From: ECT2AJA-044 sp965658225
GTDB lineage: Bacteria; Bacteroidota; Bacteroidia; Flavobacteriales; ECT2AJA-044
DNA length: 5,838 nucleotides
Reading direction: 5' to 3'
Assembly: GCA_965658225.1 (NCBI GenBank)
Contig: CBFHRK010000099.1
Location: 1 to 5,838, forward strand
Below, piece by piece: positions 1 through 5,838 of this stretch. Under the pieces are notes generated by a model. The model made no database searches. It saw only the letters and a program-made list of their open reading frames with translations, and was not told where the DNA came from. Numbering within the stretch: the stretch's first letter is position 1; the number at the start of each line of letters is the position of its first letter. The position numbers and the translations under genes are program-made.

Positions 1-363
1 ATTTCGGAGGGCATTTTTATAGGCCTCCACGGCCTGATCCCACTGTTGCGCAGCACCGTGAATATTGCCCATGTTGTGATAGCTCTTTGCTTTTAATTCG
101 GGATCATTACTGAGCTCGGCTGCGGCGTTGAATTCGGCTAAAGCATCTTCCAGTCTTTCTTGACGGTACAGTGCATCGCCCAAGTTGAAGTGGGCCTTAT
201 CGAGGGTCCCATCGGCCCGAAGGGCATTCGTATAGGCAACTTCGGCATCGTCAAAAGCGCCTTGTTCATAGGCTGAATTACCAGAGCGAATAAGGGCATT
301 GGGCTTTTGGGCCATCACCGCAATCGATCCGAAAAGAGCAAGTAAGAATGCGAACTTTTTCAT
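1..363 (-). CDS. batC: BatC-like TPR protein, N-terminal part (cut by left window edge)
   Basis: The first 121 codons are present and the 3' end lies beyond the left edge. The ATG at 363-361 overlaps the batB stop in an ATGA arrangement, which fixes the start. Residues 1-18 form a signal peptide (MKK, then a hydrophobic run ending VMA before Gln19), so the mature protein should be exported to the periplasm. At least three TPR-like helical pairs follow, at about residues 24-51, 56-85 and 92-121. Each carries the usual small and aromatic positions, for example the G-x-A-x-Y and A-x-x-x-F/Y patterns. BatC proteins of Bacteroidota are periplasmic TPR proteins encoded directly after the VWA protein BatB, and the context matches. 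By inference it is a protein-protein scaffold for the Bat membrane complex. A batD gene would be expected next, outside the window. Confidence 0.88.
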   Translation of the reverse strand, partial: MKKFAFLLALFGSIAVMAQKPNALIRSGNSAYEQGAFDDAEVAYTNALRADGTLDKAHFNLGDALYRQERLEDALAEFNAAAELSNDPELKAKSYHNMGNIHGAAQQWDQAVEAYKNALRN

Positions 364-1397
364 GAGTTGAACAATTTAAGACGATTCCACCAACTTTTAC
401 GTTCCGTAAGGAGGGCATCTATCAGGAAGGAAAGCAAGGCCAATACCAAGAAAACGGGAAACTGGTCTTTATATTCGCTGAAAACCTTCGATTCAATTTC
501 TTCCCGTTGCATACTATTGAGGGTTTCCTCCACGTATTCGACTACCTCTTCGGTTCGATCGCCATAAATGTAGGACCCTCCTCCGTTTTTGGCAATTTCG
601 ATGAGCTTTTCTCGATCTAATTTGGTGACGACCACGCGACCCGATTCGTCCTTTTTAAAATCGACAGTACGTCCATTTTTTTTCTCGGGTATAGGTCCGC
701 CAGAGGGCGTTCCAATTCCGATGGTATAAATGAAAATTCCTTTATTTACGGCGGCTTTCGCGGCTTCAATAGCGCCTTCTTCGTGATCTTCGCCATCGCT
801 TAAAATGAAAAGCACTTTATTCTTTGTGGTTTCCCCAGAACTGAAGTATTGATCGGCTAATCCAATGGCCTCCGAAATGGCGGTTCCTTGTGAAGGTACG
901 ATGTCGGTATTCACCGTTCGCAGCAGCATTCTAGCCGCTGAATAGTCCGTTGTAATGGGTAGCTGAGGATACGCTTGGCCGGCATACACAACTAATCCAA
1001 TACGATCGCTTCCGAGGGCATCGAGTGTTTTGCCAATGATTTGCTTGCTCTTTTCAATTCGGTTGGGGGCTACGTCCTCCGCGAGCATGCTTTTGGAAAC
1101 ATCCAAAGCAAATACTACATCAACTCCTTTTCGCTTCACAGTTTCTAACTTGGACCCAACTTGTGGATTCGCCAAGGCTACAACCAAAAAGAAAATACCG
1201 AGCGTGAACCAAAGTGTTTTGTACAAGTGTCGCGAACGCGTTGTCGTGCTGCTCAATTGATCGGCTGCTTTTCCAGAGCCAAATTGTTTCCGCGCCCGCT
1301 TTCTCCATTGGGCCCAAAGTATATGAACAAGCCAAAGCACCGGCACAATGGCCAGTCCGTATAAAGCTTCCGGATGTTCCCAACGATAAAGTTCCAT
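360..1397 (-). CDS. batB: BatB, membrane-anchored VWA-domain protein
   Basis: This 345-residue protein has a BatA/BatB-type N-terminus: an HPEALY segment at 8-13, then hydrophobic segments at about 12-29 and 60-77. A von Willebrand factor A domain follows at about 90-280, and a last membrane segment lies at about 313-330. The metal-ion-dependent adhesion site looks complete: D99-V-S101-K-S103, then T172 in a QGTAI loop and D201 in SDGED. The SDGEDHEEG loop and the basic, polar loop at 235-256 before VVVTKLD are typical of BatB rather than BatA. The VWA domain should lie on the cytoplasmic side, where a MoxR ATPase could reach it (inference from family topology). The ATG at 1397 shares its first base with the batA TAA stop (TAATG), and the stop overlaps the batC start, indicating translational coupling. 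Length is normal for the family and no damage is seen. Confidence 0.93.
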   Translation of the reverse strand: MELYRWEHPEALYGLAIVPVLWLVHILWAQWRKRARKQFGSGKAADQLSSTTTRSRHLYKTLWFTLGIFFLVVALANPQVGSKLETVKRKGVDVVFALDVSKSMLAEDVAPNRIEKSKQIIGKTLDALGSDRIGLVVYAGQAYPQLPITTDYSAARMLLRTVNTDIVPSQGTAISEAIGLADQYFSSGETTKNKVLFILSDGEDHEEGAIEAAKAAVNKGIFIYTIGIGTPSGGPIPEKKNGRTVDFKKDESGRVVVTKLDREKLIEIAKNGGGSYIYGDRTEEVVEYVEETLNSMQREEIESKVFSEYKDQFPVFLVLALLSFLIDALLTERKSWWNRLKLFNS

Positions 1398-2389
1398 TAG
1401 AAGGCGCTTTTAAACATGGTTTTTCGAAGGAGGAAATCGATGTTGAGCAAAGCGAGTGCGAGCAGTGCAAGCGAGTAAAATTTTTCTTCGTATTCGTAAT
1501 AGGTGAGTTCTTCGAGTTGTGTTTTTTCGAGCAAGTCAATTTCTTCGTAAATAGATTGGAGCTTTTGGTTGTCGGTAGCACGGAAGTACTTTCCGCCCGT
1601 GAGGGCGGCAATTTCTTGCATGCGCTCTTCATCGATTTCAACTTCTACTTGCACAACGCGTCGGCGACCGAACATATCGGTTGTGGGTTTAGGTGCCATT
1701 CCGATGGTTCCAACACCAATGGTATACACACGGATATCGTATTCTTGGGCGATTTCGGCAGCAGTAACCGGGTCAATGAATCCTGAGTTATTGACCCCGT
1801 CCGACATTAGAATAATTACTTTGCCTTCTGCTTCACTTTCTTTCAATCGATTAACGGCGGTGGCCAATCCCATTCCGATGGCTGTTCCGTCATCGATACG
1901 ACCGAACTGCACGTCGTTAAGTGAATTCTGAACGATGCGGTGATCCGTGGTTAAAGGCGATTGCGTGAAACTTTCACCTGCATATACCACAACGCCAAAG
2001 CGGTCACTGGGTCGGTCTTGCACGAATTGAGCGGCAACGCGCTTGGAGGCTTCGAGCCGATTAGGCTCAAAATCCATTGCGTCCATGGAACTAGAAACAT
2101 CGAGCGCCAGTACAATATCGATACCCTCGCTTGAGCTTGTTTTTTGCCCCATTTCCGAGGTTCTCGGACGGGCTAACGCAGTTATTATGAGTGCAAAAGC
2201 GACTAATTTGAGGATGGGTAAAACGTAGCGTAATACAACTATTGGATTTGTTCCAGTATGGGCTACCGCCCCCGAATGCTTTATGGAGGCGACGCCTTTG
2301 GTTCGATTACGCCATTCCCAAAATACAAGGAGAGGAAGCAATAGAAGCGCCCAAAACCAATCGGGATGTAGGTATTCCCAGTGCATCAT
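1397..2389 (-). CDS. batA: BatA, membrane-anchored VWA-domain protein
   Basis: This 330-residue protein has the typical BatA layout: N-terminal membrane segment at about 11-25 next to an LHPDWFW motif, a second at about 52-74, a VWA domain at about 88-280, and a C-terminal membrane segment at about 304-321. MIDAS residues are all visible: D97-V-S99-S-S101, T169 in DDGTA and D197 in MSDGVN. In the family these proteins sit in the inner membrane with the VWA domain in the cytoplasm and are thought to partner MoxR ATPases. The start is ambiguous by one codon, because tandem ATGs occur at 2389 and 2386. The first overlaps the upstream stop by four bases (ATGA) and the second by one (TGATG). Protein length changes by only one residue. 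It is paralogous to the next gene, batB, with the same topology, consistent with an old tandem duplication. Confidence 0.93.
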   Translation of the reverse strand: MMHWEYLHPDWFWALLLLPLLVFWEWRNRTKGVASIKHSGAVAHTGTNPIVVLRYVLPILKLVAFALIITALARPRTSEMGQKTSSSEGIDIVLALDVSSSMDAMDFEPNRLEASKRVAAQFVQDRPSDRFGVVVYAGESFTQSPLTTDHRIVQNSLNDVQFGRIDDGTAIGMGLATAVNRLKESEAEGKVIILMSDGVNNSGFIDPVTAAEIAQEYDIRVYTIGVGTIGMAPKPTTDMFGRRRVVQVEVEIDEERMQEIAALTGGKYFRATDNQKLQSIYEEIDLLEKTQLEELTYYEYEEKFYSLALLALALLNIDFLLRKTMFKSAF

Positions 2390-3342
2390 GATTCTGAAGG
2401 TTTAGTTGGGTTAACCAAACTGGCTTGAACCGAATCGATAAAACTTTTGGCTCTTCGATACGCGCGTTCACAGTCTTCATCGCGGTACTTTTGCTTAGCG
2501 AACTTTACTTGGTCGGCTTCGCGCATTAGAGCGATGAAATCGGCTTGCACTTTTGAATTAATTTTTGTGGCTTTCAGCAAAGTTGCCGTTTCATCCGTGG
2601 TGCGCTCGAGGGCTGGAATCTGATGGCCTAATTCGAGATAACGGCGACCAATATCAGTGAGCTGATCAAAGTACTCTTTTACTTCACCTCGCTGCCACAG
2701 CTTGTTTTCGAGTAATTGACCGAGTTCATTTAAAGCTTGTTCATACGGGTCAATTTGAGGCGCTTTTTCTACTTGTTCAGTGTTCTTTTTTGGTCGGTTT
2801 CGCCACCATCGAACGGCGAAAAGGAGCGCGATAAAAGCGAGCACCCAGGGCCATAATTCTTGTATCCACTCGCCTAATGTTTTAGGCGCATCAATAGGCT
2901 CTTTAATGTCGAATGGATTTTCCTGAAGATCAGCGACACTGTTAACGCTCAAAAATACGGGGTCGCTAAACGTTGTGTCACCGTCAATAATTAATGGAAG
3001 GGGTTCAAGAACGTAGTATCCCGAATCCCAGAGCGTAACAGTTATTCGCTCTTCGAGCAGGATTTCGCTATCTAAAAATGTTGTATCGACCCCGCTACGC
3101 TTCACAATTTCCGCTGCACTCAGGGTGTCTAATAAATCGGGCCAAAGAATTTTACTGTTCGAAGGGGCCGATGCGCGAAGAAGAACGGATATCTGCTCTC
3201 CAATAAGGATAGAGCTTGTATCGGCGCTCATATTCCAGGTGGAAGATTGTGCCTTAACAAAATAGGGTGAAAGGAGCAACGACGCCCAAATTGCGACGCA
3301 GAGTATTTTGTACGAGAGAGTATGTTGTGTTTGAACGAACAT
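2386..3342 (-). CDS. Bat-operon membrane protein: exported BatD-like beta domain, one TM helix, cytoplasmic DUF4381-like helical domain
   Basis: Read from the ATG at 3342 this is 318 residues; a GTG one codon upstream (3345) is an alternative start. I prefer the ATG because it forms a TGATG overlap with the DUF58 stop. A signal peptide covers about residues 11-31, with likely cleavage after VKA. Residues 33-135 are beta-rich with acidic and Thr/Ser-rich stretches, resembling the Ig-like part of BatD proteins, and should be periplasmic. A Trp-rich membrane helix lies at about 163-180. The C-terminal part is helical and charged, with conserved-looking LTDIGRRYLE (228-237), TTDE (248-251) and ADQVKFAK (276-283) stretches that I associate with the DUF4381-like proteins found between DUF58 and batA genes. 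The role is unknown; position suggests it bridges the periplasmic and cytoplasmic sides of the Bat complex. Domain naming is from pattern memory, not a search. Confidence 0.85.
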   Translation of the reverse strand: MFVQTQHTLSYKILCVAIWASLLLSPYFVKAQSSTWNMSADTSSILIGEQISVLLRASAPSNSKILWPDLLDTLSAAEIVKRSGVDTTFLDSEILLEERITVTLWDSGYYVLEPLPLIIDGDTTFSDPVFLSVNSVADLQENPFDIKEPIDAPKTLGEWIQELWPWVLAFIALLFAVRWWRNRPKKNTEQVEKAPQIDPYEQALNELGQLLENKLWQRGEVKEYFDQLTDIGRRYLELGHQIPALERTTDETATLLKATKINSKVQADFIALMREADQVKFAKQKYRDEDCERAYRRAKSFIDSVQASLVNPTKPSES

Positions 3343-4388
3343 CACGCCGATCGTCTTTTGAAATAGCCCAACATTTTTTTCACATAGCTTTCGTCAACGC
3401 TACAGCTCATGGCACCCGCTCCCGCTCGCGGAAATTGCTTTTCGAAATTAGCTTCTCGTTCAAGAAACCATGCTTTTTGTCTTTTTCGCACCGCTTTGCT
3501 CGAAGTATTCACCCATTGTTCTTTTCCGGTTTCCGGATCTAAGAAAGGAAGCAATCCAATGTTAGGGAGTTCTTTTTCGCGCTGATCATAAACACGAATT
3601 CCAGTGAGATCGTGTCGCTTCGAGGCAATCTTCAAGGCATCGTTATATCGATCGTCGAGAAAATCACTTAACACAAATACGATGGCCTTTCGTTTCATCA
3701 TATTAGTGAGGTAGCCTAGGGCTAAGCCGATGTCGGTACCTTTTCCTTGCGGTTCAAATTCAATGAGCTCGCGTATAATTCGCAAAACGTGTTTTCGCCC
3801 TTTAGCGGGCGGAATAAACAACTCGATTTGATCACTAAATAGAAGTAGTCCAATTTTGTCGTTATTGCCCATCGCGCTGAAAGCGAGAACNNNNNNNNNN
3901 NNNNNNNNNNNNNNNNNNNNNNNNNNNNNNNNNNNNNNNNNNNNNNNNNNNNNNNNNNNNNNNNNNNNNNNNNNNNNNNNNNNNNNNNNNATAAACAACT
4001 CGATTTGATCACTAAATAGAAGTAGTCCAATTTTGTCGTTATTGCCCATCGCGCTGAAAGCGAGAACAGCAGAAATTTCTGTAAGTATTTGTCTTTTAGT
4101 AGCCTCTCCGGAGCCAAAAGTTTCCGAGGCGCTAATATCGACGACAAGCATCAAAGTCAGTTCCCGTTCTTCTTCAAATACCTTGATAAAAGGTTCTTTG
4201 AATCGCGCTGTAACGTTCCAGTCAATCGCGCGAACATCATCACCGAATTGATATGGGCGCACTTCGCTGAAGGCCATTCCCCTTCCTTTGAACGAACTGT
4301 GGTATTCGCCAGAAAACAAATGGTCACTCAAGCGCTTCGTTTTTATTTCAATGCGCCGAACTTTTTTTAATACTTCTGAGGTATCCAT
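3342..4388 (-). CDS. DUF58 (VWA-like) protein, interrupted by an assembly gap with a duplicated 77-base flank
   Basis: The N-terminal third carries the DUF58 signature: F-x-E-x-RPYQFGDDVRAIDWN at about 40-58, then AR-x-x-x-P and FEEERE before a VWA-like fold. MIDAS-type residues are visible: D84-I-S86-A-S88, and, counted in the repaired protein, T159 in GKGTD and D183 in LSDF. No membrane helix is seen, so it is predicted cytoplasmic. DUF58 genes beside moxR are standard in Bat loci, and the product is a likely MoxR partner. As written it is 348 codons including 100 Ns and a 25-residue segment present twice. Deleting the gap plus one 77-base flank leaves 289 residues in frame, the normal family size. 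The ATG at 4388 lies 3 bases after the moxR stop; the TGA at 3344-3342 overlaps the next start. No nonsense or frameshift is seen outside the gap. Confidence 0.9.
   Translation of the reverse strand: MDTSEVLKKVRRIEIKTKRLSDHLFSGEYHSSFKGRGMAFSEVRPYQFGDDVRAIDWNVTARFKEPFIKVFEEERELTLMLVVDISASETFGSGEATKRQILTEISAVLAFSAMGNNDKIGLLLFSDQIELFXXXXXXXXXXXXXXXXXXXXXXXXXXXXXXXXXXVLAFSAMGNNDKIGLLLFSDQIELFIPPAKGRKHVLRIIRELIEFEPQGKGTDIGLALGYLTNMMKRKAIVFVLSDFLDDRYNDALKIASKRHDLTGIRVYDQREKELPNIGLLPFLDPETGKEQWVNTSSKAVRKRQKAWFLEREANFEKQFPRAGAGAMSCSVDESYVKKMLGYFKRRSA
3814..3890. repeat. Left copy of exact 77-base direct repeat flanking the N gap
   Basis: The segment from ATAAACAACTCG to GCGAGAAC is identical, base for base, to 3991-4067 and abuts the N run directly. 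It encodes (minus strand) a strand-helix part of the DUF58 VWA-like fold that occurs only once in normal family members. It is best read as overlapping contig ends that were joined without being merged, not as a biological repeat. Confidence 0.97.
3891..3990. other. Assembly gap of 100 Ns
   Basis: The run is exactly 100 undetermined bases inside the DUF58 gene. A round 100 is the conventional placeholder for a gap of unknown size, so it should not be read as real length. Confidence 0.99.
3991..4067. repeat. Right copy of exact 77-base direct repeat flanking the N gap
   Basis: This is the second copy of the 77-base segment at 3814-3890, starting immediately after the last N. Identity ends exactly where the gap begins on one side, and at 4067/4068 on the other. 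Such blunt limits are expected when two contigs overlap by one assembly word length. Confidence 0.97.
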
Positions 4389-4391
4389 TTT

Positions 4392-5396
4392 TTAAGGGAC
4401 TTCAACAGAGTTTAAAATTTCACGAACGATGTCTTCGGAAGTCACATTTTCAGCTTCTGCCTCGTAGGTAATTCCGATTCTGTGGCGCAATACGTCCATG
4501 CAAACGGCGCGAACATCTTCGGGAATCACATAGCCTCTTCGTTTGATGAATGCGTGAACTTTGGCCGCACGTGCCAAATTAATCGATCCACGCGGAGATG
4601 CACCGTAATTGATCAGCGGCTTCAATGATGAAAGCTTGAAAACTTCTGGATTTCTGGAGGCAAATACGATATCGAGGATGTACTGCTCAATTTTTTCATC
4701 CATATACACTTTGTGCACCATAGTGCGCCCACGAAGAATGTCCTTTGTGTGCACCACGGGTTTTATGACGGCCTTTTCGGCCGCCAGGTTTTGGCGCATA
4801 ATCAAGCGCTCTTCTTCTTGTTTTGGATAATCGATCACCGTTTTTAGCATGAACCGGTCCATTTGTGCTTCGGGAAGCGGATAGGTACCTTCTTGTTCTA
4901 CCGGGTTTTGAGTTGCCAGCACAAGGAAGGGTTCTTCTAGTGGAAAAGTTTCTTCGCCAATTGTTACTTGACGTTCTTGCATCGCCTCGAGCAATGCGCT
5001 TTGAACTTTAGCAGGCGCTCTATTTATCTCATCCGCGAGAACGAAATTGGCGAAAACAGGACCTTTTTTAATGTTAAACTCATTGGCACTCATGTTGTAT
5101 ATCATGGTTCCAATGACATCGGCTGGCAACAAGTCGGGAGTAAACTGGATTCGGCTAAATTTACCGTCTACTGCATTGGCTAACGAGTTAATAGCTAGTG
5201 TTTTAGCGAGGCCTGGAACCCCTTCCAAAAGTATGTGACCACTTCCGAGCAATCCAATCATGAGTCGCTCAATCATATACTTTTGGCCCACAATGACCTT
5301 ATTGACTTCTTGATTGATTAGATCGACAAAGGCGCTTTCGCGCTCAATTTCTTCATTGAGTGCTCTAATATCGAATTCCGTTGATTGTACTTCCAT
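4392..5396 (-). CDS. moxR: MoxR-family AAA+ ATPase
   Basis: This 334-residue protein shows all MoxR AAA+ motifs in order: Walker A GVPGLAKT at 59-66, Walker B LADEINRAP with D122-E123, sensor 1 ATQNP at 161-165, arginine-finger region EAQMDRF at 176-182, and sensor 2 GASPRGS at 265-271. The VGQ stretch near 36-38 and the C-terminal lid helices are also typical. It is predicted cytoplasmic, hydrolysing ATP to remodel or activate partner proteins; in this family the partners are VWA-domain proteins, three of which are encoded downstream. It is first in the operon, so expression of the whole cluster probably starts here. The ATG at 5396 gives the family's usual length and an N-terminal acidic helix; no strong Shine-Dalgarno precedes it. 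The TAA stop is 3 bases before the DUF58 start. No damage is seen. Confidence 0.95.
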   Translation of the reverse strand: MEVQSTEFDIRALNEEIERESAFVDLINQEVNKVIVGQKYMIERLMIGLLGSGHILLEGVPGLAKTLAINSLANAVDGKFSRIQFTPDLLPADVIGTMIYNMSANEFNIKKGPVFANFVLADEINRAPAKVQSALLEAMQERQVTIGEETFPLEEPFLVLATQNPVEQEGTYPLPEAQMDRFMLKTVIDYPKQEEERLIMRQNLAAEKAVIKPVVHTKDILRGRTMVHKVYMDEKIEQYILDIVFASRNPEVFKLSSLKPLINYGASPRGSINLARAAKVHAFIKRRGYVIPEDVRAVCMDVLRHRIGITYEAEAENVTSEDIVREILNSVEVP

Positions 5397-5448
5397 GCTT
5401 TAGCTTTTTTCGGCTCCCAAGGTAAGGAAGCCATTTCGGTTTCGCGCC

Positions 5449-5480
5449 CAAAATTCTGAAATGCAAACGCAAAAAGTCAA
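5449..5480 (-). promoter_or_regulatory. Candidate Bacteroidota-type promoter for the moxR-bat operon
   Basis: Read on the minus strand, TTG (5480-5478) is followed after 21 bases by GAATTTTG (5456-5449). This matches the known Bacteroidota pattern TTG-N(17-23)-TAnnTTTG with one mismatch (first T is G). Initiation near 5442 would give a leader of about 45 bases before the moxR ATG at 5396. The match is by eye in AT-rich DNA and could be chance. Confidence 0.35.
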
Positions 5481-5481
5481 G

Positions 5482-5507
5482 CTTTAACGGGGTAATGAGC
5501 GTTAAAG
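5482..5507. promoter_or_regulatory. Perfect inverted repeat in the divergent intergenic region (possible operator)
   Basis: CTTTAACG (5482-5489) and its exact reverse complement CGTTAAAG (5500-5507) are separated by 10 bases. The arms are spaced 18 bases start to start, close to two helical turns, which suits a dimeric DNA-binding protein. The element lies next to the candidate -33 box of the moxR promoter and 29 bases before the patatin ATG. A further CTTTAA occurs at 5524-5529. The AT-rich arms make a weak hairpin, and no gene ends here, so a terminator role is unlikely. No regulator is identified. Confidence 0.4.
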
Positions 5508-5536
5508 TTTTCTTAATTCTTACCTTTAAACTTCCA

Positions 5537-5838
5537 ATGAAAAAGCTTTGTACCCTTCTAATCATTTGTGTCAGTTTGTTCGCTTCCGGACAAGAGAAAG
5601 CGAAGCTGGGACTTGTGCTCTCGGGCGGTGGAGCAAAAGGGGCTGCACATATCGGGGTGTTAAAGGCCATGGAAAAGGCAGGCCTGCGGCCCGATTATAT
5701 TACGGGGACATCCATGGGATCTGTTGTGGGTGGACTCTACGCCATCGGTTATTCGGCCGATGAAATAGAACAAATGATGCTCGATGTAGACTGGAATTTG
5801 GTGCTTTCGAATCAGGTTCCTTTAAATTATATCTCCTT
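5537..5838 (+). CDS. Patatin-like phospholipase, N-terminal part (cut by right window edge)
   Basis: The first 100 codons are visible. The ATG at 5537 begins a signal peptide (MKKLCTLLIICVSLFASG, residues 1-18), so the protein is exported; no convincing lipobox is seen. The patatin hydrolase core starts at once: the oxyanion-hole glycine loop SGGGAKG at 29-35 and the nucleophile elbow G-T-S-M-G at 57-61 with Ser59 as predicted catalytic serine. The Asp of the Ser-Asp dyad should lie beyond the window. The family cleaves acyl esters of (phospho)lipids. The opening closely resembles Bacteroidota patatins that carry a C-terminal Omp85/BamA-like barrel and run to about 700 residues or more, but that part is not visible, so the barrel is only a guess. 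It is transcribed divergently from the moxR-bat operon across 140 bases. No clear Shine-Dalgarno is present. Confidence 0.9.
   Translation, partial: MKKLCTLLIICVSLFASGQEKAKLGLVLSGGGAKGAAHIGVLKAMEKAGLRPDYITGTSMGSVVGGLYAIGYSADEIEQMMLDVDWNLVLSNQVPLNYIS

Noticed and set aside
1120..1641. A 173-codon minus-strand frame overlapping the end of batA and start of batB
   Set aside because: It is an out-of-frame shadow of both genes; its Ser/Lys/Thr-rich translation matches no family and there is no sign of a frameshift in either real gene.
1214..1786. A 190-codon open frame on the plus strand across the batA/batB junction
   Set aside because: It lies wholly antisense to two well-supported VWA genes, its translation shows no recognisable domain, and it has no promoter or ribosome site of its own.
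3814..4067. A genuine tandem duplication or insertion in the DUF58 gene
   Set aside because: The repeat limits coincide exactly with the ends of a round 100-N run, and removing 177 bases restores normal family length in frame, so an assembly artefact explains it better.
5482..5520. Inverted repeat followed by a T-rich run as a rho-independent terminator
   Set aside because: The arms are AT-rich with only two G/C pairs each, the loop is 10 bases, and no plus-strand gene ends upstream of it.
5521..5528. TACCTTTA as a -7 box for the patatin gene
   Set aside because: It resembles TAnnTTTG, but there is no TTG box 17-23 bases upstream and initiation would fall only a few bases before the ATG, so I did not annotate a promoter.
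5365..5670. A 101-codon minus-strand frame covering the intergenic region and patatin start
   Set aside because: Part is antisense to the signal peptide and catalytic glycine loop of the patatin gene, and its 3' end overlaps the start of moxR out of frame. The translation is low-complexity and unrecognisable.

Overview
The window looks like a chromosomal segment from a member of the Bacteroidota, probably Flavobacteriia-like. The gene order moxR - DUF58 - membrane-anchored BatD-like/DUF4381-like gene - batA - batB - batC is the classic Bat ("aerotolerance") arrangement of that phylum. Start codons lack clear Shine-Dalgarno sequences, and the best promoter match is of the TTG-N(~20)-TAnnTTTG Bacteroidota type. 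This placement is inference from gene content; no rRNA or marker gene is present. TAA and TGA stops are used, consistent with the standard bacterial code.

Layout: six genes read leftward (minus strand) from about 5396 down to the left edge: a MoxR AAA+ ATPase (4392-5396), a DUF58 protein (3342-4388), a signal-peptide plus single-TM protein (2386-3342), BatA (1397-2389), BatB (360-1397) and the first 121 codons of BatC, a TPR protein cut by the left edge. Every junction is a 1-4 base overlap except moxR/DUF58, which has a 3-base gap, so this is one tightly coupled operon. A 140-base divergent intergenic region (5397-5536) separates it from a rightward patatin-like phospholipase gene that runs off the right edge. 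That region holds a perfect 8+8 inverted repeat and a plausible moxR promoter.

Working model: by family knowledge, MoxR ATPases act as chaperone-like machines with VWA-domain partners. Here there are three VWA-type MIDAS proteins (DUF58, BatA, BatB), the last two anchored in the inner membrane with the VWA domain predicted on the cytoplasmic side. The BatD-like and BatC proteins would supply periplasmic modules (beta-rich domain and TPR repeats). The substrate and physiological role are not settled; the aerotolerance label comes from Bacteroides fragilis work and has not been supported everywhere.

The main caution is an assembly problem inside the DUF58 gene. A run of exactly 100 Ns is flanked by an exact 77-base direct repeat. 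Removing the gap and one copy (177 bases, in frame) gives a normal 289-residue DUF58 protein, so the 348-codon version is almost certainly an artefact. I found no mobile element, CRISPR array, RNA gene or clear novel system; most of the window is a well-known conserved locus.
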